Shown: one piece after another, positions 1 to 7,909 of the stretch
How the letters are laid out: each line of letters begins with the position of its first letter
Numbering within the stretch: the first letter of the stretch is position 1
Source: Streptomyces sp.
GTDB lineage: Bacteria > Actinomycetota > Actinomycetes > Streptomycetales > Streptomycetaceae
Assembly (NCBI RefSeq): GCF_031181705.1
Contig: NZ_JAPSKN010000043.1
Location: 1 to 32,634 of the forward strand
DNA length: 32,634 nucleotides
Direction of reading: 5' to 3'
The notes under the pieces: generated by a model
What the model saw: only the letters and a program-made list of their open reading frames with translations
What the model was told of the DNA's origin: nothing
Database searches by the model: none
Program-made: the position numbers and the translations under genes

Positions 1-71
1 GTCGTACTCGGTGTCAGGACTTCTGGAGGGGGATCCGGGGGGATCGCGGGGGACCTGACGGGGGGAAAGGC

Positions 72-103
72 CGAGGGGCCCGATCGACGGATCGGGCCCC
101 TCG
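72..103. terminator. Terminator hairpin after rbsD
   Basis: A perfect 14-bp inverted repeat (arms 72-85 and 90-103) with a GACG loop lies about 60 bases beyond the rbsD stop. Read on the minus strand it is followed by a short pyrimidine tail (GGCCTTTCCCC). It most likely ends the rbs operon and may also stop transcripts arriving from the left. The first 60 bases of the window hold nothing I can identify. Confidence 0.8.
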
Positions 104-161
104 AAACCGTTCCGGGGTACCCCGGGCCCCGAGCCGGGCGCCGGACGAACCGGGGCGGGCG

Positions 162-551
162 TCAGAAGAAGACGCCGCAGCGCAGCAGCACGTTCGCGTA
201 CGGCCGGGCCTCGCCCGTGCGGACGATCAGCCGGGCCTGCGCCGACAGCTCCTTGAGCCGCTCGTGCGGCACGAGTTCCAGCGCGGGGAAGCAGCCCTCC
301 AGCAGCTGTGCCGCCTCCGGGTTGGCCCGCCGGACCTCTTCCGCCGCCGTCGCCACCTCGACCACCAGCTCGCCCAGCAGCCCGTCCAGCACCTCGGCGA
401 AGGCCGGCACCCCGGCGCGGAAGGCCAGGTCGACCACCCGCGGCCCGTCCGGGATCGGCATGCCCACGTCGCACACCAGCACCCCGTCGCCGTGCCCGAG
501 CCCGGCCAGCGCGCCGGCGAGATGACGGTTCAGTATCCCGGCCTTCTTCAC
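162..551 (-). CDS. rbsD: D-ribose pyranase RbsD
   Basis: This 129-aa protein matches RbsD, the cytoplasmic mutarotase that interconverts the pyranose and furanose forms of ribose so that ribokinase receives the furanose. Visible family signatures are the N-terminal MKKAGILNRHLAG with its conserved histidine, the VCDVGMPIPDG stretch near residues 27-37, and the C-terminal RTGEARPYANVLL segment. Length is typical of the family. The GTG start at 551 overlaps the rbsK stop by 4 bases, implying translational coupling. It is the last gene of the operon and a strong hairpin follows. The specificity for ribose rather than another pentose is inferred from the family. Confidence 0.93.
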   Translation of the reverse strand: MKKAGILNRHLAGALAGLGHGDGVLVCDVGMPIPDGPRVVDLAFRAGVPAFAEVLDGLLGELVVEVATAAEEVRRANPEAAQLLEGCFPALELVPHERLKELSAQARLIVRTGEARPYANVLLRCGVFF

Positions 552-1450
552 AGCCCAGCGACCTCCGCCGCCGTGGGGAAGGACGCCTGCGCGCCCTCCT
601 TCGTCACCGTCACCGCACCCACCCGCGCCGCGTACGCCGCCGCCTCGGCCAGGGACTCACCCGCCCCCAGCCGCCAGGCCAGCGCGGCCGTGAAGGCGTC
701 TCCGGCGCCGGTCGTGTCCACGGCCTCCACCGTCACGGACGGCACCCGCTCCACCCCCTGCGCCGACGCCACCAGCGCGCCCCGCGCGCCCAGCGTCACC
801 ACCACCGACCGGGGACCCTTGGCGAGCAGGATCCGCGCCCAGTCCTCGGGGGCGTCCCCGACCGCCGAACCGCCCAGGATCACCTTCGCCTCGTGCTCGT
901 TCACGATCAGCGGGTCGCAGGCCGCCAGCACCTGAGACGGCAGCGGCCGCGGCGGCGACGGGTTGAGCACGAACCGGCTGTCCGGCGCCAGGTTCCGTAC
1001 GACCTCCACCACCGTCTCCAGCGGGATCTCCAGCTGCGCCGACACCACCTTGGAGCCCTGGAACAGGCACCCGGCGGCGGCGACGTCCTGCGGGGTCAGC
1101 CGGCCGTTCGCGCCCGGCGAGACCACGATGCTGTTGTCCCCGGACGGATCGACCGTGATCAGCGCGACCCCGGTCGGCGCGCCGCCCACCAGGACACCCA
1201 CCGTGTCGACGCCGGCCTGCCGCTGCGAGTCCAACAGCAGCCGGCCGTGGTCGTCGTCGCCGACCCGGGCCAGCAGGGCCGTACGGGCCCCGAGCCGGGC
1301 GGCGGCGACCGCCTGGTTCGCGCCCTTGCCGCCCGGGTGGACGGCCAGGTCGGAGCCGAGCACGGTCTCGCCGGCACCGGGCCGGCGCTCCACTCCGATC
1401 ACCAGGTCGGCGTTGGCCGACCCCACGACCAGGAGGTCGTAGTCGTACAT
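548..1450 (-). CDS. rbsK: Ribokinase RbsK (PfkB family)
   Basis: The 300-aa product belongs to the PfkB carbohydrate kinases and would phosphorylate D-ribose at O5 with ATP in the cytoplasm. Signatures are GGKGANQAVAAARLG near residue 40, which binds sugar, and DTTGAGDAF near residue 245, which holds the catalytic aspartate and anion hole. I chose the ATG at 1450 (MYDYDLLVVGSANADLVIG) because it is preceded by GGGAGA at a good distance and begins directly on the first beta strand. An upstream ATG at 1492 would add 14 residues without family support. It follows rbsC-rbsB by 73 bases that contain a hairpin, and overlaps rbsD by 4 bases. Confidence 0.93.
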   Translation of the reverse strand: MYDYDLLVVGSANADLVIGVERRPGAGETVLGSDLAVHPGGKGANQAVAAARLGARTALLARVGDDDHGRLLLDSQRQAGVDTVGVLVGGAPTGVALITVDPSGDNSIVVSPGANGRLTPQDVAAAGCLFQGSKVVSAQLEIPLETVVEVVRNLAPDSRFVLNPSPPRPLPSQVLAACDPLIVNEHEAKVILGGSAVGDAPEDWARILLAKGPRSVVVTLGARGALVASAQGVERVPSVTVEAVDTTGAGDAFTAALAWRLGAGESLAEAAAYAARVGAVTVTKEGAQASFPTAAEVAGL

Positions 1451-1479
1451 GAGTCGTCTCCCCACGTGAGTGACATGGA

Positions 1480-1510
1480 CGGGCGGTCCCACCAGCCGTG
1501 CGACCGCCCG
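1480..1510 (-). promoter_or_regulatory. Intra-operon hairpin between rbsCB and rbsK
   Basis: Arms of 9 bp (CGGGCGGTC at 1480-1488, GACCGCCCG at 1502-1510) flank a 13-base loop in the only sizeable spacer of the operon. There is no T-rich tail, so it looks more like a stability or partial-termination element than a full terminator. It could set higher levels of the transporter than of the enzymes. That role is inference. Confidence 0.45.
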
Positions 1511-1523
1511 CCGTTCCCCGATG

Positions 1524-3473
1524 TCAGCCGCTGAAGCCGGCCACGTTCTCCTCGGTGACCACCTTCACCGGCACCTTGACCGTCTCCTGGACCTTCTCGC
1601 CCTTCAGCGCCTTCAGCGCGTTCTCCACGGCGATCCTCCCCAGCTGGGACGGCTGCTGCGCCACCGACGCGTACAGCGTGCCGCCCTCGACCGCCTTCAG
1701 TCCGTCAGGCGTGCCGTCGAAGCCCACGACCGAGACCGACTTGCCGGCCTTGGAGCCGAGGGCCTTGATCGCGCCGAGGGCCATCTCGTCGTTCGCGGCG
1801 ATGACGCCCTGGACGTCCGGGTGGGCCTGGAGCAGGTTCGACATCACGTCGAGGCCCTTGGTGCGGTCGAAGTCGGCGGGCTGCTGCGCGACGACCTTGA
1901 TGCCCGGGTAGGCCTTCAGCCCCTTGGCGAAGCCGGCCGCACGCTCCCGGGCCGCGGACGTGCCCGCCTGGCCCTGGAGGATCACGATCTCGCCCTTGCC
2001 GCCCAGCCTGTCGGCGATGGTCTTCGCGGCGAGCTCTCCGCCGGCGACGTTGTCGGAGGCGACCAGGGTGTCGGTCCTGGCGTTGTTGACGGTGCGGTCC
2101 ACGGCGATGACCGGGATCCCCGCCTTGTCCGCGGCCTTCACGGAGTTGCTCGCCGCGTCCGAGTCCACCGGGTTGACGATGATCGCGCCCAGGTTCGAAC
2201 TGGTGAAGTTCTGCAGCTGGTTGGCCTGCTGGGAGGCGTCGTTCTGGGCGTCCGTGACGGTCAGGTCCACGCCCAGCTTCTCCGCCTCGGCCTCGGCGCC
2301 CGCCCGGATCTGCACGAAGAAGGGGTTGTTGAGGGTGGACAGCGACAGGCCCATCTTCGGGGTGCTCGTGGCGGAGGAGCCGTTGTGCAGGAAGGACGTG
2401 GCGCCGACGATCGCGACGGTGACCACGGCCGCGAGCGCGTAGGTGGTCGCCTGCCTGCCCCTGCCGCCGCCCGCGCCGCCCGCGACCGGGTTCACCCCGG
2501 CCTTGCGGCGGGCCGTGTCGAGCAGCACCGCCAGCGCGATGACGACACCGATGACGACCTGCTGCCAGAACGCCGAGACGTTCAGCAGGTTCAGCCCGTT
2601 GCGCAGCACCGCCAGGATGAGCGCGCCGATCAGCGTGCCGGACGCCTTGCCGGTGCCGCCCGCGAGGGAGGCGCCGCCGATGACGACCGCGGCGATCGCG
2701 TCCAGCTCGTACCCGTCGGCCGCCTGCGGCTGCGCGGAGGACAGGCGGGCGGCGAGGACGACACCCGCGACGGCGGCGAAGACACCGGAGAAGGCGTAGA
2801 TGGCGAGCTTCTGCTTCTTCACGCGCAGCCCGGACAGCCGCGCGGCCTCCTCGTTGCCGCCGATGGCGTACATGGAGCGGCCGATGTAGGTCCGGCCGAG
2901 CACGAACGCGGCGATCAGGCCCATGACGATCATGACCAGGACCGGCACCGGCAGCCAGCCGCCGAGGGTGTCGCCGAGGTGGGAGACCGAGTCCGGGAAG
3001 GCGATCGGGGAGCCCTCGGAGATCACCAGGGACAGGCCGCGGGCCACGGACAGCATGGCGAGCGTGGCGATGAACGGCGGCAGCTTGCCGTAGGAGATCA
3101 GGACGCCGTTGACCAGGCCGCAGACGATGCCCGTCGCGATGGCCAGCAGCACGGCGAGGAAGACCGGGACGCCCGCCGAGGTGGCGCTCCAGGCGAGGAC
3201 CGTGGCGGACAGCGCGGCGACCGAGCCGACCGACAGGTCGATGCCCGCCGAGACGATCACGAAGGTCACGCCGAAGGCGAGGATGGCGGTCACGGCGGCC
3301 TGCACGCCGACGTTGAGGAGGTTGTCCGTCGTCAGGAAGTCGCCGGACAGTGCCGACATGGCGATGACGAGGACGATGAGCGCGGTGAGCGCGCCGTTGT
3401 CGAGCAGGAGGCGGCGCAGGCCCCCGGAGGCGCCCCGCGCGCCCGTCGTGCTCTTGAGCGTGTCAGTGGCCAC
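1524..3473 (-). CDS. rbsC: Fused ribose ABC permease and substrate-binding protein (RbsC-RbsB)
   Basis: This 649-aa protein joins two normally separate ABC transporter parts. Residues about 20-325 are an RbsC-type permease with many hydrophobic segments and family motifs such as DLSVGSV, GTLIGALILAVLRNGLNLL and the cytoplasmic loop IGRSMYAIGGNEEAARLSG. After a Gly/Arg-rich linker (about 330-345) comes an extra hydrophobic helix (ATTYALAAVVTVAIVGATSFL). Residues about 370-649 then form an RbsB-type periplasmic-binding fold (GLSLSTLNNPFFVQIRAGAE, VNPVDSDA, IAVDRTV, ANDEMALGA, VGFDGTPDG). The extra helix would act like an uncleaved signal anchor and hold the binding domain outside, next to the channel. 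The GTG start at 3473 overlaps the end of rbsA by 11 bases. No separate rbsB occurs in the cluster. Confidence 0.9.
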   Translation of the reverse strand: MATDTLKSTTGARGASGGLRRLLLDNGALTALIVLVIAMSALSGDFLTTDNLLNVGVQAAVTAILAFGVTFVIVSAGIDLSVGSVAALSATVLAWSATSAGVPVFLAVLLAIATGIVCGLVNGVLISYGKLPPFIATLAMLSVARGLSLVISEGSPIAFPDSVSHLGDTLGGWLPVPVLVMIVMGLIAAFVLGRTYIGRSMYAIGGNEEAARLSGLRVKKQKLAIYAFSGVFAAVAGVVLAARLSSAQPQAADGYELDAIAAVVIGGASLAGGTGKASGTLIGALILAVLRNGLNLLNVSAFWQQVVIGVVIALAVLLDTARRKAGVNPVAGGAGGGRGRQATTYALAAVVTVAIVGATSFLHNGSSATSTPKMGLSLSTLNNPFFVQIRAGAEAEAEKLGVDLTVTDAQNDASQQANQLQNFTSSNLGAIIVNPVDSDAASNSVKAADKAGIPVIAVDRTVNNARTDTLVASDNVAGGELAAKTIADRLGGKGEIVILQGQAGTSAARERAAGFAKGLKAYPGIKVVAQQPADFDRTKGLDVMSNLLQAHPDVQGVIAANDEMALGAIKALGSKAGKSVSVVGFDGTPDGLKAVEGGTLYASVAQQPSQLGRIAVENALKALKGEKVQETVKVPVKVVTEENVAGFSG

Positions 3474-4989
3474 GGGAGGCCTCCGTTCCGGTCGTGCTGG
3501 TGGGAGTGCTGACGGCGAGTGCCATCACGGCGTCCTGGGTCGCCTCGTCGGCGGAGAGTTCACCGGCGATCCGCCCCTGGGCCATCACCAGCACCCGGTC
3601 GCTCATGCCGAGCACCTCGGGAAGGTCGCTGGAGATCATCAGGACGGCCGCGCCGGCGGCGGTGAGTTCGTTGACGAGCTGGTAGATCTCGACCTTGGCG
3701 CCGACGTCGATGCCGCGCGTCGGCTCGTCGAGGATCAGCACCTTGGTGTCGGCGAGCAGCCACTTGCCGATGACGACCTTCTGCTGGTTGCCGCCGGAGA
3801 GCGTGCGCACGTGCTGGCCGAGGCCCGCCATGCGCACCCCGAGCTGCTCGGCGATCCGCGCGGCCGCCTCGCGCTGCGCCCTGAGGTCGACGAGTCCCGC
3901 GCGGGTGGCCGACCGCAGGGTCACCAGCCCGAGGTTCTCCTCCACCGAGGCGTCCAGCACCAGGCCCTGGCCCTTGCGGTCCTCGGGGACGAGCCCGATG
4001 CCCGCGGTCATCGCGGCGTTGACGTCGTGCCGGGCGACCGGGGCGCCGGAGACCTTCACGCTGCCCCGGTCGTACGGGTCGGCCCCGAAGACCGCCCGGA
4101 CGACCTCGGTCCGCCCGGCCCCGACCAGCCCCGCGATGCCGACGACCTCGCCGGCGTGCACCTCGAAGCCGACGTCGTGGAAGACGCCGTCCCGGGTGAG
4201 CCCCTCGACGGTGAGCAACGGGGCGCCCCGGTCGGGCCGTTGGCGCGGGTACTGCTGCTCGATCGAGCGCCCCACCATGAGCCGGACCAGCTCGTCCTCG
4301 GGCGTGGAGGCGGGCACCTGGCCGACGCTCCTGCCGTCGCGGATGACCGTCACCCGGTCGCCCAGGGCGGCGATCTCCTCCAGGTGGTGGGTGATGAAGA
4401 CGATCCCGACGCCGTCCTCGCGCAGCGTGCGCACGATCGCGAAGAGCCTGTCGACCTCCTCGGAGGTGAGCACGGCCGTCGGCTCGTCCATGATCAGCAC
4501 CCGGGCTTCCAGGCTCAGCGCCTTGGCGATCTCGACCATCTGCAGGCGCGCGATGCCGAGTTCGCGGACCCGCGCCCGGGGCGACACGCTCACGCCGACC
4601 CGCTTCAGCAGGACCTCGGCGTCGGCCTCCATCCGCTTGCGGTCGATCATCCCGAAGCGGCGCGGCTGCCGCCCGAGGAAGATGTTCTCGGCGACCGTCA
4701 GATCGGGTACCAGGTTGAACTCCTGGTAGATGGTGGCGATCCCGAGCCGTTCGGAGTCCTGCGCGCTCTGGATGCGGGTCTCCGCGCCGCCGACCAGGAT
4801 CCGGCCGGCGTCGGGCGTGTAGGCGCCGGAGAGCATCTTGATGAGGGTGCTCTTGCCCGCGCCGTTCTCACCGAGCAGCACGTGCACCTCGCCCCGGCGC
4901 AGGTCGAAGTCGACGCCGTCCAGCGCGACCACGCCCGGGAAAGTCTTCCGCAGGCCCTCGATGCGCAGCAACTCGTCCGCGTTGCTCAC
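3463..4989 (-). CDS. rbsA: Ribose ABC transporter ATP-binding protein RbsA
   Basis: A 508-aa tandem ABC ATPase of the sugar-import class that powers the RbsC-RbsB fusion from the cytoplasm. The first domain has a canonical Walker A (GENGAGKST, residues 40-48), Walker B VLIMDEPTA and an atypical signature, LGIARLQMVEIAKALS, in place of LSGGQ. The second has the degenerate P-loop GLVGAGRTE around residue 285, a good signature LSGGNQQKVVIGKW near 395 and VLILDEPTRGIDVGAK. This asymmetry is normal for RbsA/MglA proteins. I start at the GTG at 4989, since AGGAGCC lies upstream and the coding match begins there; the frame stays open further upstream, but only as a shadow of the regulator gene. The start overlaps the regulator's stop by 4 bases (GTGA). 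Confidence 0.93.
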   Translation of the reverse strand: MSNADELLRIEGLRKTFPGVVALDGVDFDLRRGEVHVLLGENGAGKSTLIKMLSGAYTPDAGRILVGGAETRIQSAQDSERLGIATIYQEFNLVPDLTVAENIFLGRQPRRFGMIDRKRMEADAEVLLKRVGVSVSPRARVRELGIARLQMVEIAKALSLEARVLIMDEPTAVLTSEEVDRLFAIVRTLREDGVGIVFITHHLEEIAALGDRVTVIRDGRSVGQVPASTPEDELVRLMVGRSIEQQYPRQRPDRGAPLLTVEGLTRDGVFHDVGFEVHAGEVVGIAGLVGAGRTEVVRAVFGADPYDRGSVKVSGAPVARHDVNAAMTAGIGLVPEDRKGQGLVLDASVEENLGLVTLRSATRAGLVDLRAQREAAARIAEQLGVRMAGLGQHVRTLSGGNQQKVVIGKWLLADTKVLILDEPTRGIDVGAKVEIYQLVNELTAAGAAVLMISSDLPEVLGMSDRVLVMAQGRIAGELSADEATQDAVMALAVSTPTSTTGTEASRGH

Positions 4990-6002
4990 GACTGGCTCCT
5001 GTTCGTTACGGGGTTCTCGCCGCAGGAGCGGCGTACGACGAGTCGGGCGGGGAGGGTCACGGACCGGCCGGGCCGTCCCTCGATGCGGTCGACCAGGGCC
5101 CGTACGGCGGCCCGGCCCAGCTCGCCCGTGGGCTGGGCGATCGCGGTGACCGGCGGGTCGGTGTGCACGAACCACCGGATGTCGTCGAACGCGGCCAGCG
5201 CGAGGTCGTCCGGCACGCGCAGACCGCGCGCCCGCACGGCGTCCAGCGCGCCGAGCGCCATCAGGTTGTCGGCCGCGAACACGACCTCGGGCGGTTCGGC
5301 CAGGTCGAGGAATCCCTCGGTGACCCGGCGTCCGCTCTCGGCCTGGAAGTCGCCCTGGCCCGTGTAGGCGTCCGGCAGGGGGAGCCCGTGCGCGCCGAGC
5401 GCCTCCCGGAAGGCCTCCACGCGCTCCCGGCCGGTCGTGGTCGCCGCCGGGCCCGCGATGATCGCGAGCCGCCGGTGACCCAGCCGGTACAGATGCGCCA
5501 CGAGGTCCCGCACGGCGGCCCGCCCGTCCGACCGGACGACCGGCACGTCCACGCCCGGGATCCAGCGGTCGACGAAGACCATGGGCGTCCCGGCCCGGGC
5601 GGCGTCCAGCATCAGCGGGGAGCCGCCGTCGGTGGGGGAGACCAGCAGACCGTCGATCCGCCGGTCCAGCAGGGTGCGTACGTGGTGGTCCTGGAGGTCG
5701 GGCCGCTCGTCGGCGTTGCCGATGATCACGCTGTAGCCGAGCGCGCGGGCCTCCTCCTCGACGGAGCGGGCCAGTTCGGTGAAGTACGGGTTGAGGACGT
5801 CGCTGATGACCAGGCCGAGGGTGTGGGTCTGGTCGGTGCGCAGGGAGCGGGCGACGGCGTTCGGGCGGTAGCCCAGCGTCTCGACGGCGGCCAGCACACG
5901 GGTGCGTGCCTCGGCGCTGACCGACGGGTGGTCGTTCAGGACGCGCGAGACCGTGGCGACGGAGACGCCCGCCTCGGCAGCGACGTCCTTGATGCTCGCC
6001 AT
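4986..6002 (-). CDS. LacI-family transcriptional regulator of the rbs operon
   Basis: The 338-aa protein has a LacI-type HTH at residues 1-50 (IKDVAAEAGVSVATVSRVLNDHPSVS) with the hinge helix region PNAVARSL, then a periplasmic-binding-protein-like effector domain (LGLVISDVLNPYFTELARSVEEEA; IDGLLVSPTD; RRLAIIAGP; ALAAFDDIRWF). It starts with ATG at 6002 behind a strong AAGGAGGTGG site. As first gene of the operon, coupled to rbsA by a 4-base overlap, it probably represses its own operon and is released by ribose or a related sugar. Two matching LacI operators lie 45-84 bases upstream. The effector identity is inferred from the operon content. Confidence 0.9.
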   Translation of the reverse strand: MASIKDVAAEAGVSVATVSRVLNDHPSVSAEARTRVLAAVETLGYRPNAVARSLRTDQTHTLGLVISDVLNPYFTELARSVEEEARALGYSVIIGNADERPDLQDHHVRTLLDRRIDGLLVSPTDGGSPLMLDAARAGTPMVFVDRWIPGVDVPVVRSDGRAAVRDLVAHLYRLGHRRLAIIAGPAATTTGRERVEAFREALGAHGLPLPDAYTGQGDFQAESGRRVTEGFLDLAEPPEVVFAADNLMALGALDAVRARGLRVPDDLALAAFDDIRWFVHTDPPVTAIAQPTGELGRAAVRALVDRIEGRPGRSVTLPARLVVRRSCGENPVTNRSQS

Positions 6003-6028
6003 CGCCGCTCCACCTCCTTGTGGAAACG

Positions 6029-6045
6029 GAACCCGTCACGGGTTC
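6029..6045. promoter_or_regulatory. 17-bp palindrome in the regulator leader
   Basis: GAACCCGT and ACGGGTTC form perfect 8-bp arms around a single C, between the LacI operators and the ribosome binding site of the regulator gene. It differs from the two operators in sequence. It could be a site for another dimeric regulator or, in RNA, a small hairpin near the ribosome binding site. Confidence 0.45.
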
Positions 6046-6046
6046 G

Positions 6047-6060
6047 TGGAATCGATTACA
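6047..6060. promoter_or_regulatory. LacI-family operator O1
   Basis: TGGAATCGATTACA is a 14-bp imperfect palindrome with the central CG dyad typical of LacI/GalR sites; its half-sites TGGAATC and GATTACA (reverse complement TGTAATC) differ at one position. An identical copy lies 26 bases away. It is probably bound by the adjacent regulator. Confidence 0.75.
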
Positions 6061-6072
6061 TCGACGGATGGA

Positions 6073-6086
6073 TGGAATCGATTACA
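6073..6086. promoter_or_regulatory. LacI-family operator O2
   Basis: An exact second copy of TGGAATCGATTACA, offset by 26 bp from the first, so the two dyads are about two and a half helical turns apart. Position in the divergent gap means it could affect both the rbs operon and the cupin gene on the plus strand. Confidence 0.75.
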
Positions 6087-6218
6087 CGGCGGTAAGGCAA
6101 GACCTCCGGGGCACCTCTTGACCGGATCGTGATGTCGCGGCCTGTCCGCTCGCGGTCCAGGCTGGAGGGAGGGGGAGGTCGTTTTCCCCAGGCCCGGCCG
6201 GGCCGGAGCGGAGGAGTC

Positions 6219-6584
6219 ATGAAGGCGGCGACCCGGAACGACGTGCCCGTCGCACTCGAAGGCGACGGAGTGGAACTGCGGATCATGCCGATCGGCGGCG
6301 GCCTGTCGGTCGGCTACCTCACCCTGCCCCGGGGCACGGACATGGGCCCGGCCCTGAAGGGCCTGCCCGACGACGCGTGCCAGTGCCCGCACTGGGGCTA
6401 CCTGCTCAAGGGCCGGATCCGGATGCGCACGGCGGCGGGCGAGGAGGAGTACGAGGCGGGGCAGGCGTACTACTGGGGACCCGGGCACGTCCCGGTGGCG
6501 CTGGAGGACAGCGAGCTGGTGGAGTTCTCGCCCAGTGAGGACTTCCAGCGGGTGATCGACCACGTGGTGGCGCAGGCCGGCTGA
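6219..6584 (+). CDS. Small cupin-domain protein
   Basis: This 121-aa protein is a single cupin beta-barrel. The CPHWGYLLKGRIRM segment matches the first cupin motif with one histidine, and GQAYYWGPGHVPVALEDSELVEFSP matches the second. It is not clear that a full three-histidine/glutamate metal site is present, so catalysis cannot be assumed. I start at the ATG at 6219 because GGAGGAG lies just upstream; earlier in-frame codons lack a binding site. It is divergent from the LacI regulator and shares its operator region. Its substrate is unknown; a sugar or small-ligand sensing role would fit the location but is inference. Confidence 0.75.
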   Translation: MKAATRNDVPVALEGDGVELRIMPIGGGLSVGYLTLPRGTDMGPALKGLPDDACQCPHWGYLLKGRIRMRTAAGEEEYEAGQAYYWGPGHVPVALEDSELVEFSPSEDFQRVIDHVVAQAG

Positions 6585-6665
6585 GCCGGGAAGATCGCCC
6601 GGCCCTCACCGATGAGTTCCGCCGGCCCTGGCGGTCTGCCTTCCGTCGACCCCAGGAGGAGCGCT

Positions 6666-7313
6666 GTGTCCCAGCTGCTGCGCGTGCAGAACTTCAACGT
6701 CTCGAGTGACGGTTACGGTGCCGGTGACGGCCAGAGCCTGGAGCGGCCCTTCGGCCACGCCGACCCGGGGGAGATGTTCGCCTGGGCCGGGGCCACGGCG
6801 AGCTGGCCCAACCGCACCGAACCCGGCGGCAGCCGCGGCCTCGACGACTACCTGACGCGTGACTTCTACAACAACATCGGCGCCGAGATCATGGGCCGCA
6901 ACAAGTTCAGCCCTCACCGCGGACCGTGGCAGGACCACGAGTGGCAGGGCTGGTGGGGCGACGAACCGCCGTTCCACACCCCGGTGTTCGTCATGACCCA
7001 CCACGAGCGCTCCTCGTTCACGCTCTCCGACACCACGTTCCACTTCGTCGGCGGCGACCCGGCCGAGGTCCTGGCGCGGGCGCGGGAGGCCGCCGGCGGC
7101 AAGGACGTCCGGCTCGGCGGCGGGGCGGCCACCGTCCGGCAGTTCCTCGACGCCGACCTGGTCGACACGCTGCACGTGGCGGTCTCGCCCGACGTGGTCA
7201 TCGGGTCCGGCTCACGGCTGTGGGAGTCCCCCGAGGAACTGTTCGACCGCTTCCACTGCGATGTGGTGCCGAGCCCCAGCGGGGTGATCCACCACCTGTT
7301 CTGGAGGAAGTGA
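6666..7313 (+). CDS. RibD C-terminal-domain (DHFR-fold) reductase family protein
   Basis: The 215-aa product resembles the dihydrofolate reductase-like domain found at the C-terminus of RibD and in stand-alone actinobacterial proteins. Visible signatures are the N-terminal strand LLRVQNFNVSSDGYGAG, YNNIGAEIMGRNKFSP, PVFVMTHHER, the nucleotide-binding segment KDVRLGGGAATVRQFLDADLVDTLHVAVSPDVVIGSGSRLW and a final strand VIHHLFWRK. It probably binds NADPH, but its substrate cannot be read from sequence. The GTG at 6666 is preferred because AGGAGGAGC precedes it; the ATG at 6612 would add 18 residues unlike the family. Its stop lies two bases from that of the convergent gene, inside the palindrome TGACGTCA. 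Confidence 0.85.
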   Translation: MSQLLRVQNFNVSSDGYGAGDGQSLERPFGHADPGEMFAWAGATASWPNRTEPGGSRGLDDYLTRDFYNNIGAEIMGRNKFSPHRGPWQDHEWQGWWGDEPPFHTPVFVMTHHERSSFTLSDTTFHFVGGDPAEVLARAREAAGGKDVRLGGGAATVRQFLDADLVDTLHVAVSPDVVIGSGSRLWESPEELFDRFHCDVVPSPSGVIHHLFWRK

Positions 7314-7315
7314 CG

Positions 7316-7606
7316 TCACGATGCCGCCGGGGGGAGGCGGGCCCCTCTGCTGTCCGCGACCCGTTTGACGTCCCGCAGGGACTCGGTGAGCCGCAGCGCC
7401 AGGTAACGCAGCTCCGCGCTCGTCGCCCGGCGCTCCGCCAGGAGTTCGGCGGCGTGGCCGAGGAGGTCGTCCGCCATGCCGAGGTGTACGTCCTCGATCT
7501 CGTCGGCGAGCCGCGACACGTACCCCGTCCCGTCCCCCACCAGGTAGCAGGGCTTGCCCTCCGGGCCGGTCCACGGCAGGAGACGCCCTGCTTCCGCGTC
7601 CGTCAT
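7316..7606 (-). CDS. Small conserved actinobacterial protein of the XRE/DUF397 island
   Basis: A 96-aa mainly helical protein with no signal or membrane segment. It begins MTDAEAGRLLPWTGPEGKPCYLVGDGTGYVSRLADEIED-like and continues with a long charged helix region (ADDLLGHAAELLAERRATSAELRYLALRLTESLRDVKRVAD). I recognise the type as a common Streptomyces companion of XRE/DUF397 loci but know no assigned function. The ATG at 7606 overlaps the stop of the upstream small gene (ATGA), so the two are co-translated. The next upstream start in frame would read through that gene's shadow and was not chosen. Confidence 0.7.
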   Translation of the reverse strand: MTDAEAGRLLPWTGPEGKPCYLVGDGTGYVSRLADEIEDVHLGMADDLLGHAAELLAERRATSAELRYLALRLTESLRDVKRVADSRGARLPPAAS

Positions 7607-7815
7607 GCGCCTGCCTCCGCCGACAGGTACGGCCGGACCAGCCGGTTGTCCTCGCCGCGCAGCGGCCGCTCCTGCGGGCGGCGGACCACCGCGTCGACGA
7701 CGCCGTCGCGGCAGTACGGACACGGGGGCGGTACCGGGGATCGCCGTCGCCGGCCCCGTGGCGGGAGCAGGACGCGGAGGAGCGCTACGACGGCTCGGGC
7801 GATGAGGTCTGTCAT
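7603..7815 (-). CDS. Small basic protein with CPYC motif
   Basis: A 70-aa protein with a short hydrophobic N-terminus (MTDLIARAVVALLRVLLPP), a basic stretch (RGRRRRS), one Cys-Pro-Tyr-Cys pair at residues 32-35, and a C-terminus PLRGEDNRLVRPYL that I associate with small proteins next to Streptomyces XRE regulators. A membrane-peripheral location is possible. No function is known to me. The start at 7815 faces the XRE regulator across a 130-bp divergent gap, and its stop overlaps the next gene by 4 bases. A four-cysteine zinc site cannot form from the single pair unless it dimerises. Confidence 0.6.
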   Translation of the reverse strand: MTDLIARAVVALLRVLLPPRGRRRRSPVPPPCPYCRDGVVDAVVRRPQERPLRGEDNRLVRPYLSAEAGA

Positions 7816-7909
7816 GTGTCTGTCTGCCTTCCGACCTGCGGCGACTGCGTTCTGTGCCGAATCACTCACAGAGTGGGGTCGGTGCTGGCTACGCTGCCAG
7901 GGGGTGGAG

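Noticed and set aside
4990..6039. Upstream extension of rbsA in the same frame to 858 residues
   Set aside because: The extra 350 residues are an Arg/Pro/Gly-rich shadow of the LacI gene; the true start is the GTG at 4989 with its own binding site.
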